Below, in pieces: positions 15,566-25,027 of a stretch of 64,000 nt of DNA. Numbering within the stretch: position 1 is the stretch's first letter; each line of letters starts with the position of its first letter. The DNA is taken from the NCBI RefSeq assembly GCF_002949735.1, contig NZ_CP026681.1:1116001-1180000 (forward strand), written 5' to 3'. Below the pieces are notes generated by a model. It saw nothing but the letters and a program-made list of their open reading frames with translations. It was not told the DNA's origin and did not search any database. The position numbers were made by a program, and so were the translations under genes. Source of the DNA: Nostoc sp. 'Peltigera membranacea cyanobiont' N6. GTDB taxonomy: Bacteria > Cyanobacteriota > Cyanobacteriia > Cyanobacteriales > Nostocaceae.

Positions 15566-17746
15566 TTATTTGGCACCTGCTGACACTTCTTCTGATTTTT
15601 CAACAGTTTCCGATTCTACCTCAGATGTCGTTGGTGATTGTACGACTTGTTCAGGTAGAGAAACAATAATATCAGCGCCATTGATAATTGCTCCTAATAA
15701 CCCTAGTTCCGATTCAACCAATTGATCGATAGCTTCACCTAGCATATTCTCTTGTGTATAGTGTGGTCGCGCCACTATTACCATGCCATCGCTATAAGGT
15801 TGAATTAACAGAGGGTCATTGGATATGCTGAGGGGACTAGTGTCTAAAATAACTAAATCAAAACGTTCGCGGACATCCTCTATCAGCCGCCGCATTTCGC
15901 TAGACTCAAGAATAGCTGCTGATTGCCGCACAGGACCAGGACTCGGAATAATGTATAAATTTTCTACATCAGGAACTAAACGAATACATTCACTTAAGTT
16001 AGCGTAATAACGCAGGGGTTCAATAGTGGACTCGGGGTCAGGAATTACTTTCAGGGATGTACAACGAGAAGGCGATCGCAAATCTGTTTCGATAATCAAG
16101 GTTCTTTTACCAGCACGGGCAGAAGCTATACCCAAGTTATAAGCACTTGCGGTCTTACCTTCTAAGCTACTGGTGCTAGTAATCAACACCACTTTTAAAT
16201 TGTTACCACCAATTCGGCGCAGATTACTGCGGAACTTCTCATAAAATTCCAAATAAGGAGAATCGGCGGAAAGTACCACAGGCACTGCTTCTCGATCGAA
16301 ATCATCAACAGGCATTAAAGGCAATTCTCCCAACACTGCCACATCCCTTTGCTTGAGGCTCTCGCGAATATCCTCCCTGGTTTTGAAAGTCCCTTCCAGC
16401 GATCCCAGTAAAAATATTACCCCGCCACCAATCACCACACCTAAGAAACCGCCCACAGCAAGGGTAATAGGTACACTCTTAGGGGGTTTGATGTCGGCAA
16501 CAGCTGTGGGCGGTCTGGCAATGCTGAGGCTGCTGGTAGTTTCTGCCTCTGCGGTTTTAGCATCAGTTAGCTTCACCTGCATTTGGTCATAGATGGCTTT
16601 TTTTAGTCCAACCTCTTGTTCTAAACGCGATCGCTCTAATTGCTTATTGGGTATCAGAGAATACTCTTGCCGTAGTCGCGCTTCTTGTTGGATTTCTTGA
16701 ACTAGTTGTTGTTGCAGTGTCTCGCGTTGAGTTTGCAAAGACACCATTTGGTTTGCCAATTGCTGGCGGGCTGGATCTAAACTACTTTGGGTGCGAATAC
16801 CTGCAATGCTACCCTGAAGCGGAGCCGCCGCACCATCACCACCTAACACCTCAGCAGCCCGTTGTCGCAGCAATTCCTCAGCCGCTTGTTTCTGACGCTG
16901 CAACTGAATCATCGTTGGGTGTTCTGGTCGCAAATCTTTTCTGAGTACAGCAATTTGAGACTCGCTTTGATAAATTTGCGCTCGTAAATTCCCAATAATT
17001 GGATCGGCACTCAAAGCAGAAGAGATATAAGCTTGTCCGACTGTTAAGCCTAACTTACTTTGTAAACTGCGAATTTGACCATCAAGCCCAGAAATGGTTA
17101 ATTGCATTTGCCGTTGAAGATTTTGGCTGGCAGTAATGGCGCTTAACAAACTGCCATTTTCGGCTGCCAATATTGCTGTTCGTTCTATGCGATCGTATTG
17201 TTCCAACTTCTTTTCAGCAACTTGCAATTCTCGTTTAGCTTGTGGCAAGCGATCGTTAATTTTTTGAATAATTGCTTGTAATCGCCCAGTATTGATGTCA
17301 CTACTCAACTTAATCATTGATTGCATCAATTCTGCCAATACTTCTATGCCTCTTTTGGGGTCACTATCTACATATTTTAGTTCAAAGATACTCGTTTCAA
17401 ATTCTCCAGTTCTGGCATTCTTTTTAGGTAAAGAAAGCACGATACTTGCGCCGAGTTGTCTCGGTTTGAGATTTACTTTCTGTGCCACTGTGGCAATTAT
17501 CTGGTTTGATAATAAAACTTCTTCATTCAATTCCTTTCCTTGCTGTTGGATTTGACTACCAGTTGTTGAGAAAGAAACTGGTGGTCCAGCATAGGTAAGG
17601 GCGGCAGATGCTATGTAGTTAATAGGTGGATCTGGCTGCATAGCCACCACCGTTGACCCCACTACAACTAAACCAAAACTAGCTAGTCCAATCCACTTAT
17701 ATTTTTCAAAAGCAATAAGATAGCGTTTAACAATTGGTGGGGTCAT
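15566..17746 (-). CDS. Wzc-like polysaccharide co-polymerase with BY-kinase-type ATPase domain
   Basis: Inner-membrane protein that controls exopolysaccharide chain length and export. N-terminal Wzz domain between two helices (about residues 16-35 and about 425-448) with a long coiled-coil periplasmic part (about 150-410). The cytoplasmic ATPase domain has Walker A (SSLEGKTAS), A' (LIIETDLRSPS) and B (LVILDTSPL). The C-terminal tail is Ser/Glu-rich and has no tyrosine cluster, unlike canonical tyrosine autokinases. So it may be an ATPase-only regulator. It is the last gene of the minus-strand EPS/exosortase locus. Confidence 0.9.
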   Translation of the reverse strand: MTPPIVKRYLIAFEKYKWIGLASFGLVVVGSTVVAMQPDPPINYIASAALTYAGPPVSFSTTGSQIQQQGKELNEEVLLSNQIIATVAQKVNLKPRQLGASIVLSLPKKNARTGEFETSIFELKYVDSDPKRGIEVLAELMQSMIKLSSDINTGRLQAIIQKINDRLPQAKRELQVAEKKLEQYDRIERTAILAAENGSLLSAITASQNLQRQMQLTISGLDGQIRSLQSKLGLTVGQAYISSALSADPIIGNLRAQIYQSESQIAVLRKDLRPEHPTMIQLQRQKQAAEELLRQRAAEVLGGDGAAAPLQGSIAGIRTQSSLDPARQQLANQMVSLQTQRETLQQQLVQEIQQEARLRQEYSLIPNKQLERSRLEQEVGLKKAIYDQMQVKLTDAKTAEAETTSSLSIARPPTAVADIKPPKSVPITLAVGGFLGVVIGGGVIFLLGSLEGTFKTREDIRESLKQRDVAVLGELPLMPVDDFDREAVPVVLSADSPYLEFYEKFRSNLRRIGGNNLKVVLITSTSSLEGKTASAYNLGIASARAGKRTLIIETDLRSPSRCTSLKVIPDPESTIEPLRYYANLSECIRLVPDVENLYIIPSPGPVRQSAAILESSEMRRLIEDVRERFDLVILDTSPLSISNDPLLIQPYSDGMVIVARPHYTQENMLGEAIDQLVESELGLLGAIINGADIIVSLPEQVVQSPTTSEVESETVEKSEEVSAGAK

Positions 17747-17758
17747 GGTCGCTTCGCT

Positions 17759-17792
17759 CCAATTAAAAATTAAAAATTAAAAATTAAAAACT
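17759..17792. repeat. AATTAAA heptamer tandem repeat
   Basis: Four to five copies of AATTAAA(A) immediately upstream of the Wzc-like start codon, in the 219-base gap behind the Wza-like gene. Expansion or contraction would change the leader length of the Wzc-like gene. Confidence 0.8.
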
Positions 17793-17965
17793 AGGAAGCA
17801 CCAAACTAAAGATAGTGACTTTTATATAAGGACGCTATCAACTTCCTATTGTATATATCCGTTGATATCTTTAATATTTTTCCATTAACAAACTCAAAGA
17901 TAAGCTGGAGATGTGGCTTCCTCCACTCCCAACTATTTACAAACTCTATCCTTCTTGTATAGTCA

Positions 17966-19327
17966 TTAATTTGATCCACCGCCACCGAAGTTGTCAAAAA
18001 ACCGCAGAAAAGATTGAACATTGAAGAAGGGTTGGGTAATGGTAGTCAGTAAATTAGTAATTCTACCGATGAGATTTCGACCAACAACAAGAACATCATT
18101 ATCTTGAAGTGCCACATTTTGAGACGCATCGCCTCCTAGAGCTTTTTTAGCATCAAGTTTCTGGGTAACAGTTTTACCTCGTTCGGGATCGAAGCGAACC
18201 AGAGCGATATCCCGAAGATTAGCAGTGTCAAGATTTACTCCTCCTAAAGCATCTACAAATGTACTGCCGTTAGGCAGCGCTTGAACGGAAATACCTCCCG
18301 CAGCATAGTTTAAAACCCGGACTCTAATCTGTGGTACTGCTAAGGATGAACGTGCTACCAAATTGCGGTCATAACCGTCATCATTACCAACTTCACGACG
18401 GGGGACGAGTATCGCATCTCCGTCTTGTAAACGTAAATTAGGAATTGAACCGCCATTTTGCAGTGCTGCATATAAGTCAATAGTTTGTGAAATCACAGAA
18501 CCATCGATTAACTTGCGGCGTACCTGTATTTGTCGCAGGTCTGCATTCAACGTTGAACCACCAGATATTAGCAAAGCATCAGCAACACGGGGTGTTGTTG
18601 AGTTAATCGGATAAATTCCTGGTCGAGATATTTCCCCGCTAATGGTAACTTGGACTGGTCGCGTCCCAACCAAGGATACTACTACGATTGGATCTGGGAA
18701 GATGCGACTCAAGCCTAAGCGAATTTTCTCTTGGGCTTCTTCCAAGGTTAAACCTTGTAATGACACCGTTCCTACTTGCGGCACTATGATGTTGCCTTCT
18801 GGACTAATTACAGCTTGAAAACTCAAGTCTTGACGCTGCGTTGCTAAGGCTAAAACTATTACCGGATCGACTACATAACGATTTAAACCCAAGCGAATTT
18901 TTTCTTGAGCTTCTTCCAAAGTTAAACCTTGTAAGAAAACTGTTCCCAGTAACGGCACCACAATATTACCTTCTGGGTTGATTAAAGCTTGAAAGCCCAA
19001 ATCTGGAAAGCGCTGAACCGAAACGCTAATTCCATCTCCTATGCCTAAGCGGTATGGGCCGGGGGGACGCTGAAGCACGATGCCAATTCCATCTCCTGGC
19101 CCCAACAGGTAGCGGCTGAGTTGTGGGGAAATTTCGTTATTTGCACCTGGAGGTACAAACTCAGTACCTGGCACAGGCGATGGGGGTTGTCTTGGTGATT
19201 GTCCTTGAGGTGGAAAAGGCTGGGCAACAACAAGTTGGATAGGTGTTATTAAGAAAACTCCTACTTGAAGACTGACAAAACACAGGGCGCTGAATCCACG
19301 CATATAATAACTGGGAGCTACGAACAT
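17966..19327 (-). CDS. Wza-like polysaccharide export protein with SLBB domains
   Basis: Outer-membrane/periplasmic exopolysaccharide export channel. Signal peptide with hydrophobic core around residues 12-33, cut near VVAQPFPPQ; the inner ATG (MRGFSAL) eight codons in is an equally good start. Two copies of the poly-export (PES) domain follow one another at about 100-160 and 165-215, sharing PEGNI(I/V)VP and GLTLEEAQEKIRLGL. SLBB-type segments follow (VTISGEISRPGIYP; VLNYAAGG). The tail has a hydrophobic segment. The duplicated PES unit is unusual. A 219-base gap separates it from the Wzc-like gene. Confidence 0.9.
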   Translation of the reverse strand: MFVAPSYYMRGFSALCFVSLQVGVFLITPIQLVVAQPFPPQGQSPRQPPSPVPGTEFVPPGANNEISPQLSRYLLGPGDGIGIVLQRPPGPYRLGIGDGISVSVQRFPDLGFQALINPEGNIVVPLLGTVFLQGLTLEEAQEKIRLGLNRYVVDPVIVLALATQRQDLSFQAVISPEGNIIVPQVGTVSLQGLTLEEAQEKIRLGLSRIFPDPIVVVSLVGTRPVQVTISGEISRPGIYPINSTTPRVADALLISGGSTLNADLRQIQVRRKLIDGSVISQTIDLYAALQNGGSIPNLRLQDGDAILVPRREVGNDDGYDRNLVARSSLAVPQIRVRVLNYAAGGISVQALPNGSTFVDALGGVNLDTANLRDIALVRFDPERGKTVTQKLDAKKALGGDASQNVALQDNDVLVVGRNLIGRITNLLTTITQPFFNVQSFLRFFDNFGGGGSN

Positions 19328-19637
19328 CGGTGTAAAAATACTGATATAGAAATTAGTCGCGCCGAGTGGTTATTTTACTCTAAAAATGTCCTATGTGTCT
19401 CTTGTATCTGCAAGTATTTACCAAGAAAAAGAGAATAATTTTGCTAAATTGAATTTCTAATATCAATTTTTTTGGAAGCTGCGGTAAGACAAGGGGCAAA
19501 ATCCTTTTATTCCATGTAAACTCATAGATAATCGCTATAACTTCTATATTGTTAACATCTTTTAGCTGAGTTTTAGCCTGAATAAATTATAGAGATACTG
19601 TTGATAAATCTCTGCACAAATACATGTGTAATAGACT
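19328..19637. other. 310-base gap between exosortase partner and Wza-like gene
   Basis: AT-rich, no ORF or strong hairpin recognised. It is the likely site of a promoter for the Wza/Wzc pair, which would then be a separate transcription unit from the exosortase genes. Confidence 0.4.
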
Positions 19638-20360
19638 CTACAAAGCGCCTGCCATCAATTCAGCTTGCACTGTTTCTCCGATAGACTGGGCTAAAGGCCA
19701 AGATGTTTCTACTTGCCCTAAAGGTTCCATTGGGATCAGAATGCTTACACTTACCCAGGGAATGCGTTGCTTACGCCACTGGGCCAATTGATCTGCCAAG
19801 AACCAGTGAAAAGGTGATGGATTCCCACCGTCTGGCATAGCGTACCATTGCAAGACAGCGAAGGTTTGCTGTGGTGTGGCGGCGCGAAAAAACCTAGCTT
19901 CTACTTTAGTTCCAAGATTAGAAGCCGACTTTGCAGGCGGTTTCACAGTAAATTCAGCAGAACGAAATTGAGCTACATCCCACTTTCCCCAGCGTGACCT
20001 TCCCCAGCCGTTAACATCTGTCCACTCTACTTCTGGTTGATCCATAGGCCCATTTTGCGGCAGCAAAAGCAGGATTGCCTGGGATTGAGAACCTTGTTTT
20101 TTAAGTAGCTGTAAAGACCATTTATGTTCGCCAATTTGCTGGTCTGCTTGTTCAATAGTTTGCCAACCAGGAAGGGTCAACCCAGTGTTGCGGATCTCTT
20201 TTAACTCGTTGAGGGTAGCAATAGGTGGGGGCTGTTTCCATTGCCAGTGTCCTGTCAGATATCCAGGAACCCCTCCTATTGCTAGTAGCAGTAGCAGTAA
20301 TAAAAGTGCTGCTACTTGACTCAATTGGTTTTCCTTGAAAAACTTGGAGAAGGAAATCAT
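19638..20360 (-). CDS. Cyanoexosortase-associated protein (EpsI-like)
   Basis: A 240-aa protein with one N-terminal transmembrane helix (about residues 16-35, Leu-rich) followed by GHWQWKQPP and a periplasmic domain with LTLPGW, which resembles EpsI-type exosortase partners. It lies 135 bases downstream of the exosortase gene. Within the cyanobacterial systems it most resembles the type-B associated protein. The role is probably to assist sorting or polysaccharide processing; no catalytic residues are recognised. Confidence 0.8.
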   Translation of the reverse strand: MISFSKFFKENQLSQVAALLLLLLLLAIGGVPGYLTGHWQWKQPPPIATLNELKEIRNTGLTLPGWQTIEQADQQIGEHKWSLQLLKKQGSQSQAILLLLPQNGPMDQPEVEWTDVNGWGRSRWGKWDVAQFRSAEFTVKPPAKSASNLGTKVEARFFRAATPQQTFAVLQWYAMPDGGNPSPFHWFLADQLAQWRKQRIPWVSVSILIPMEPLGQVETSWPLAQSIGETVQAELMAGAL

Positions 20361-20495
20361 CAGTAAAATTTGTAATACTTAGGCAGAATTTTACTTCATA
20401 AAATCACACCATGAGTTCAGTAATATTTATGAGTAGAGAATTAAGTGGGAGAGCAGGGAGAAAAGAAATTAACCCATACCCCATGCCCAATACTC

Positions 20496-21389
20496 CTAAC
20501 TTTCCGCTTCTTGCTGAGTTTCTTGAGATGCTGAAAAATAGCTAGCCAGCCAATTCAGTAAGGGCACTAATGACACCAGCATACAAGCAGAGTAGACATC
20601 ACCACCCCAACCCTCATGGAGCCATTTAAAAGCTGCTTCTTGACCTGTGCCGTGAAAGAAAGTCAGTAAAGTATTACGAATGATATTCGCAATAATACTA
20701 ACGATCGCAGCAAGAGATAAAAACGATATAGTTGTGCGGCGTGAAGACAAAGCGTCTGTCCAATAAAGCAGCATCAAGCCTACGTAGAGAGTAGTAAACA
20801 ACATTTTCAGCCCAGCACAATAGGGAGCAACTTCCACAATCCTTCCTCCCACATAGAGATTTACCTCGTTTACGGTTACATCCATACCAAATTGATTCAG
20901 GATGAAGCCTGCTGTACCAGCGATGAAGCTTTGAAGAGGCAAGGTATAGGGAGCAATCAGATATGGCATTGCTGTTGGGGTTGCCAAAAATACTAATAGC
21001 AGGGGGAATCCTTGCGATCGCAAACCTGCTATTCCTTTAAACCATAGGCATAATCCTACCAAAATAACGGGCAAGGAAAGGTTAACCCACTCCATAACAC
21101 CGCTAAGGTAAAAAACTGCCCCGAATAACAAGAAAACAGCGCTCAAAGGATGGATGGTATCTGGCAAACGTTTCCACTTTTTCCGGTTCATCCAGACTAG
21201 ATAAGCCGCAAATGGTAAACCAATAATTCCGTGGCTGAAATATTCGTGTTCTGTACTGATATTTTTGTGCAGCCAACCATCGAACCAGTGTAGCAATATA
21301 GGAGCAAAAAGCAGCAGCAAAACGCCTATAATAGCTAGATTTAATAAGTCTGAGGCGTTTCTATTTTTTATCTGTTGCTGGAGTGCCAT
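20496..21389 (-). CDS. Cyanoexosortase (type B likely)
   Basis: Multi-pass membrane cysteine transpeptidase/protease expected to cut PEP-CTERM anchors and link the protein to the envelope or exopolysaccharide. The exosortase triad is present: Cys191 in APYCAGLKML, Arg238 in NIIRNTLL and His258 in LHEGWGGD. About eight helices over 297 aa. It lies between an aminotransferase and the associated protein in an EPS locus, the classical context. A substrate with a PEP-CTERM tail is encoded at 54.2-55.2 kb. Type B rather than A is inferred from the YCAGLKM motif and the partner gene. Confidence 0.88.
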   Translation of the reverse strand: MALQQQIKNRNASDLLNLAIIGVLLLLFAPILLHWFDGWLHKNISTEHEYFSHGIIGLPFAAYLVWMNRKKWKRLPDTIHPLSAVFLLFGAVFYLSGVMEWVNLSLPVILVGLCLWFKGIAGLRSQGFPLLLVFLATPTAMPYLIAPYTLPLQSFIAGTAGFILNQFGMDVTVNEVNLYVGGRIVEVAPYCAGLKMLFTTLYVGLMLLYWTDALSSRRTTISFLSLAAIVSIIANIIRNTLLTFFHGTGQEAAFKWLHEGWGGDVYSACMLVSLVPLLNWLASYFSASQETQQEAES

Positions 21390-21396
21390 GATTTTT

Positions 21397-21447
21397 ATTA
21401 GTCATTGGTCATTGGTCATTGGTCATTTGCAAAGGACAAAGGACAAA
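21397..21447. repeat. TCATTGG and AAAGGAC short tandem repeats
   Basis: Three copies of TCATTGG followed by AAAGGACAAAGGACAAAT, between the exosortase and aminotransferase genes. Same family as 5.15 and 27.39 kb. Confidence 0.8.
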
Positions 21448-21486
21448 TATCTAATTGTTAGATGTACATATAAGTATGAATTAACA

Positions 21487-22686
21487 TCAGGCTACCACGC
21501 TGCCAAGGTCGGCAGTGGAGGGTTCATCTACCTTAGAAGTTGTTGAGACTGCATGAGCGATCGCAGCTACAACTTCTTTAACTTGGCTACTGCTCAAACC
21601 AGGATACATCGGTAATGATAAGATTTGCTGTGAGAGTTTTTCTGCTTCTGGAAAATCTCCTGGCTGGTAGCCTAAGTTAGTGAATGCCGGTTGGAGATGA
21701 CAAGGAATTGGGTAGTGAATGCCAGTTTGAATTCCTACTGCTGTGAGTTTTTCCTGGAGTTGCTGGCGCTCTATCGGGCAAGAATCATCAATTTTAATCA
21801 CATAAAGATGATAAACGTGTCCTGTACCACTTTGGTTTTCTATAGGGATAATACCAGTAGTTGCCAAGGGCGCTAGTTCGCTATCATACTGTTGGGCTAT
21901 AGTTAAGCGATCGCGATTCCACTGTGGCAAATATGGTAATTTTCGGTGCAAAACTGCTGCTTGTAAAGTATCCAAGCGGCTATTCGTACCTGCTTCAGTA
22001 TGAAAATACTTTTGCGATGCACCGTAATTTCGCAAGCGCACCATCTTCTGGGCTACATCTGAATCTCGTGTCAGCAGCATTCCTCCATCCCCAAATGCTC
22101 CCAAATTTTTGCTGGGATAGAAACTAAAAGCTGCTGCTATTCCTACTGAACCAGCGTGATATCCGTCTCTTTCGGCGAGGTGTGCTTGGGCGGCATCTTC
22201 AAAAATTAGTAGTTTGTAGGTATCGGCAAAGTTTATTAGTTCGCGTGGTGATACCATTTGACCATAAAGATGCACAGGGATTATTGCTTTGGTCTGAGGT
22301 GTAATTGCCTTTGCTGCTTTTCTTAAGTCAATTAAAGCAGTTTGGCGATCGCAATCTACCAGAATTGGCTTTGCGCCAGCCCGGATAACCCCAATCAAGG
22401 TGGCGATAAAAGTGTTTGCTGGTAAAATCACTTCATCACCAGCACCAATATTACACGCTTGCAATCCAAGAGCGATCGCATCTGTTCCTGATGCAACACC
22501 AACCCCATAAGCTGCCCCAGAAACTGCCGCAAATGCTGCTTCAAAATCTGAGAGTGCTTGCCCTAAAATAAAATCTCCCTGTTCCAATACAGATTGGATT
22601 GCATCTTGTAATTGCGTTTGAATTGGTTCGTGTTGTAACTTCAGGTCTACAAAAGGAACTCTAATGGTCATTTTATTCATTACCAA
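21487..22686 (-). CDS. DegT/DnrJ/EryC1/StrS-family sugar aminotransferase
   Basis: PLP-dependent aminotransferase that makes amino-sugars (nucleotide-sugar C3/C4/C6 type) for polysaccharides. Seen: VPFVDLK start block, ASGTDAIALGLQA, GDEVILPANTFIAT, FEDAAQAHLA and the PLP lysine in SFYPSKNLGAFGDGG. GTNSRLDTLQAAVL follows, typical of the family. Two possible starts: ATG at 22686 or the internal MTIRVPFVD five codons later, the latter matching the usual N-terminus. It probably supplies an amino sugar to the exopolysaccharide locus. The C-terminal 15 residues after AIAHAVS are not conserved-looking. Confidence 0.92.
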   Translation of the reverse strand: MVMNKMTIRVPFVDLKLQHEPIQTQLQDAIQSVLEQGDFILGQALSDFEAAFAAVSGAAYGVGVASGTDAIALGLQACNIGAGDEVILPANTFIATLIGVIRAGAKPILVDCDRQTALIDLRKAAKAITPQTKAIIPVHLYGQMVSPRELINFADTYKLLIFEDAAQAHLAERDGYHAGSVGIAAAFSFYPSKNLGAFGDGGMLLTRDSDVAQKMVRLRNYGASQKYFHTEAGTNSRLDTLQAAVLHRKLPYLPQWNRDRLTIAQQYDSELAPLATTGIIPIENQSGTGHVYHLYVIKIDDSCPIERQQLQEKLTAVGIQTGIHYPIPCHLQPAFTNLGYQPGDFPEAEKLSQQILSLPMYPGLSSSQVKEVVAAIAHAVSTTSKVDEPSTADLGSVVA

Positions 22687-23235
22687 TTGTCCTCAAAAAA
22701 TATTTCCTCGGATGCAAAAATAGAAAAGCCTGCACAATTTTCAGCATGAAATTGTAATAGGTTTAATCTATTGAATCGAGACTTGTATTACTTGTATTAA
22801 CTATCTAGGATTATCAGCCATCGGTACTAGCTGCCATAAGTAAAAATGGCTATAAAAGTTACATGCGTATAATTTTTGTAAGTAAATTTACCTTGAATAT
22901 TCCAGTCAGAATCTTTCCTTCTGTACATAAAGAATTACAGCTCCTTTCTATTGTATTCTTAGCATTAGCTTACCCTGGTTGAATCCAAATCTAACGCAGT
23001 CTGACTGTAAAATCTTAAGCAACAAAGGCTACACCAGTGCTAAATAAAGAACATTCAGCACCAGTAGCTAGTAACTTGTAGATACCGCGTCGCCGACTTA
23101 ATGGAAGGGGTAAAAAATTTTTGCCCCAAATTTGTTTGTCAGAGGCAAAATTAGGGAATGCTTAAAAATAGCAATTGATAACCTAGAAATAGAGCTTATA
23201 TCAATTCACAAGATCGAGAAATTATTAAGGTAGCA
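22687..23235. other. 549-base intergenic region
   Basis: Divergent promoters for the EPS locus (leftward) and the GAF/kinase-like gene (rightward). It contains an imperfect inverted repeat GGGGTAAAAAA/TTTTTGCCCC at about 23107-23127. No ORF or RNA gene was recognised. Confidence 0.4.
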
Positions 23236-24795
23236 GTGGCAATGATAGAGCCTGAAAACAAATTATTTGCCCTAAAGGATGGTTGGGATTCTCATGAATC
23301 AAGAGAACAACAACGCCTCAAAGCTTTGTCAGATTTAGGTTTGCGGCAACCAGAAACGATTCCGGTTTTTGAAGAAGCCACACAGACTGCTGCCCACTTT
23401 TTGGAAGCGCCAATTTCCATATTGGGATTTGTAGATCAAGAACGTCACTGGTTCAAGTCATCGGTGGGCTTATCTAGGCTAGGGCTAATGAATCATTTAG
23501 CACAAAGCCGCCAACTGTCACGCCGGGAATCATTCTGCACTCAGGTAGTAGAGAGTCTTCAAATATTTGTAATTAATGATACTCATAAACTTACAGACCC
23601 AGTGCTTGCTAGCAGCAAATTGGTGCAGGATTATGGCATTCGTGCTTACTTAGGAGCGCCACTAATTGATGCTGAAGGACATTGTTTGGGTGCATTGGCG
23701 GTGATGGATTTAGTGCCGCGCAATTTTACAAACCGAGACATTGAGTTTTTACAAATCATAGCTCGTTGGAGCATGAGTGAATTTGAGCGTAACCGACTCC
23801 TGCAAGGGAAACTCGAATCAAGCACTGCTGCGATACCTCCTATATTTTCACTCAATGACGAACGGAACACAGAGATTAAAATCACCGCACCCACTAAAGA
23901 TAGCGACTCTGTTTCTACCAAGCAACTGAAGTTAGAACTTTTAGGTCAGCTAACTCAGGAGTTACGCACGCCCTTAACATCTGTACTCGGTATGGCTGGC
24001 GTTTTAGGACGTGAGATTTATGGGCCTTTGACGACTAAGCAAAGAGAATATTTGGAAATTATCCAACACAGTGGTCGATATTTACTTTCCCTAGTAAATG
24101 AAATTACTGAACTAGGAGCTATGGATGACAACTCAACTGTACTTAATCTAGCTCCTGTGGATATCGAAATGCTGTGTCAACAAGCTATCAATACTTTAGA
24201 AGAAGTGGCTAATCGGCGCGAGCAAGATATTCGCCTCTCTATAGAACCGGGACGCAATCGCATTTGGCCTTTAGATAAAGAAAAGGTGCGACAAATCCTT
24301 TATCACCTGGTTTTCAGTGTGATTCAACTTTCGGCTACAGGTAGCGTTGTTCGCATTCATGTATCTTACAAGGAAGATACACTCAACATTACTATTTGGG
24401 TTTCCCATCCCTGGTTAGGGGATGGCATAACAGAGGTCGATCCCTACTTCCGTCTCAATTCTTTGTCGCTGCTAGAGTTAACAGGCGAAGTAGCAAGTTA
24501 CAATACTCATACAGAAAGCCAGAAGCAACTAGATACTTCATCTGTAGCAGTGGAAAATTCAAAAAACTTGAGTGATTCTCACTCAAATTTCTTTGCTGCT
24601 AGTTCAGGGATAAATTTAGCTAAATCAACTGGAACTCTTTCTCGTGAAAGCTTGGGGCTATTGCTAAGTTGTCAACTGGCAGAGTTGCACAGGGGACAAA
24701 TTTTGATTCAAGGTTCACCCGAATCAGGATATCGTTATGTGCTTTCTTTGCCACTCCAACTGGCAACTCCCTCACAAGCTATTAGCGATGTCTAA
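23236..24795 (+). CDS. GAF-domain protein with degenerate histidine kinase module
   Basis: N-terminal GAF domain (about residues 35-185; ILGFVDQERHWFKSSVGL and YLGAPLIDAEGHCLGALAVMD). The HisKA-like region is at 232-300, where the phospho-acceptor His is replaced: the usual SHELRTPL reads TQELRTPL (Gln241). The ATPase region also lacks the N-box (QILYHLVFSVIQLS instead of NLLxNAxKFT) and clear G boxes. So it probably cannot autophosphorylate and may act as a sensor or scaffold. GTG at 23236 and ATG at 23242 are both possible starts, with AAGG at 23227. It is monocistronic. Confidence 0.85.
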   Translation: MAMIEPENKLFALKDGWDSHESREQQRLKALSDLGLRQPETIPVFEEATQTAAHFLEAPISILGFVDQERHWFKSSVGLSRLGLMNHLAQSRQLSRRESFCTQVVESLQIFVINDTHKLTDPVLASSKLVQDYGIRAYLGAPLIDAEGHCLGALAVMDLVPRNFTNRDIEFLQIIARWSMSEFERNRLLQGKLESSTAAIPPIFSLNDERNTEIKITAPTKDSDSVSTKQLKLELLGQLTQELRTPLTSVLGMAGVLGREIYGPLTTKQREYLEIIQHSGRYLLSLVNEITELGAMDDNSTVLNLAPVDIEMLCQQAINTLEEVANRREQDIRLSIEPGRNRIWPLDKEKVRQILYHLVFSVIQLSATGSVVRIHVSYKEDTLNITIWVSHPWLGDGITEVDPYFRLNSLSLLELTGEVASYNTHTESQKQLDTSSVAVENSKNLSDSHSNFFAASSGINLAKSTGTLSRESLGLLLSCQLAELHRGQILIQGSPESGYRYVLSLPLQLATPSQAISDV

Positions 24796-25027
24796 ATTAT
24801 TGGGATTGGGATTGGGAAAGAGGTATTTTCAACTATATTGTTGAGTACTAAGTACATGAAGGGCTATCTTAATTTGATATTGGCTGAAGGTTTCGGATTA
24901 AAGGTAGTAGCTGATGGCTAAAAATAAGAGCGCTATAACGCGATGTGCAATCTCTGTTATTACCTTTTTATAGCCATAAGCATTATGATCGATTCCAAGT
25001 TCTGCGTCGGCAGGCTAATCGATCGCA

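Noticed and set aside
17806..18021. 71-codon minus-strand frame overlapping the Wza-like 3' end
   Set aside because: Its second half is a shadow of the Wza-like gene in another frame, and the first half is AT-rich intergenic DNA.
21397..21447. CRISPR-like array
   Set aside because: The tandem repeats are heptamers with no spacers; same for all similar arrays in the window.
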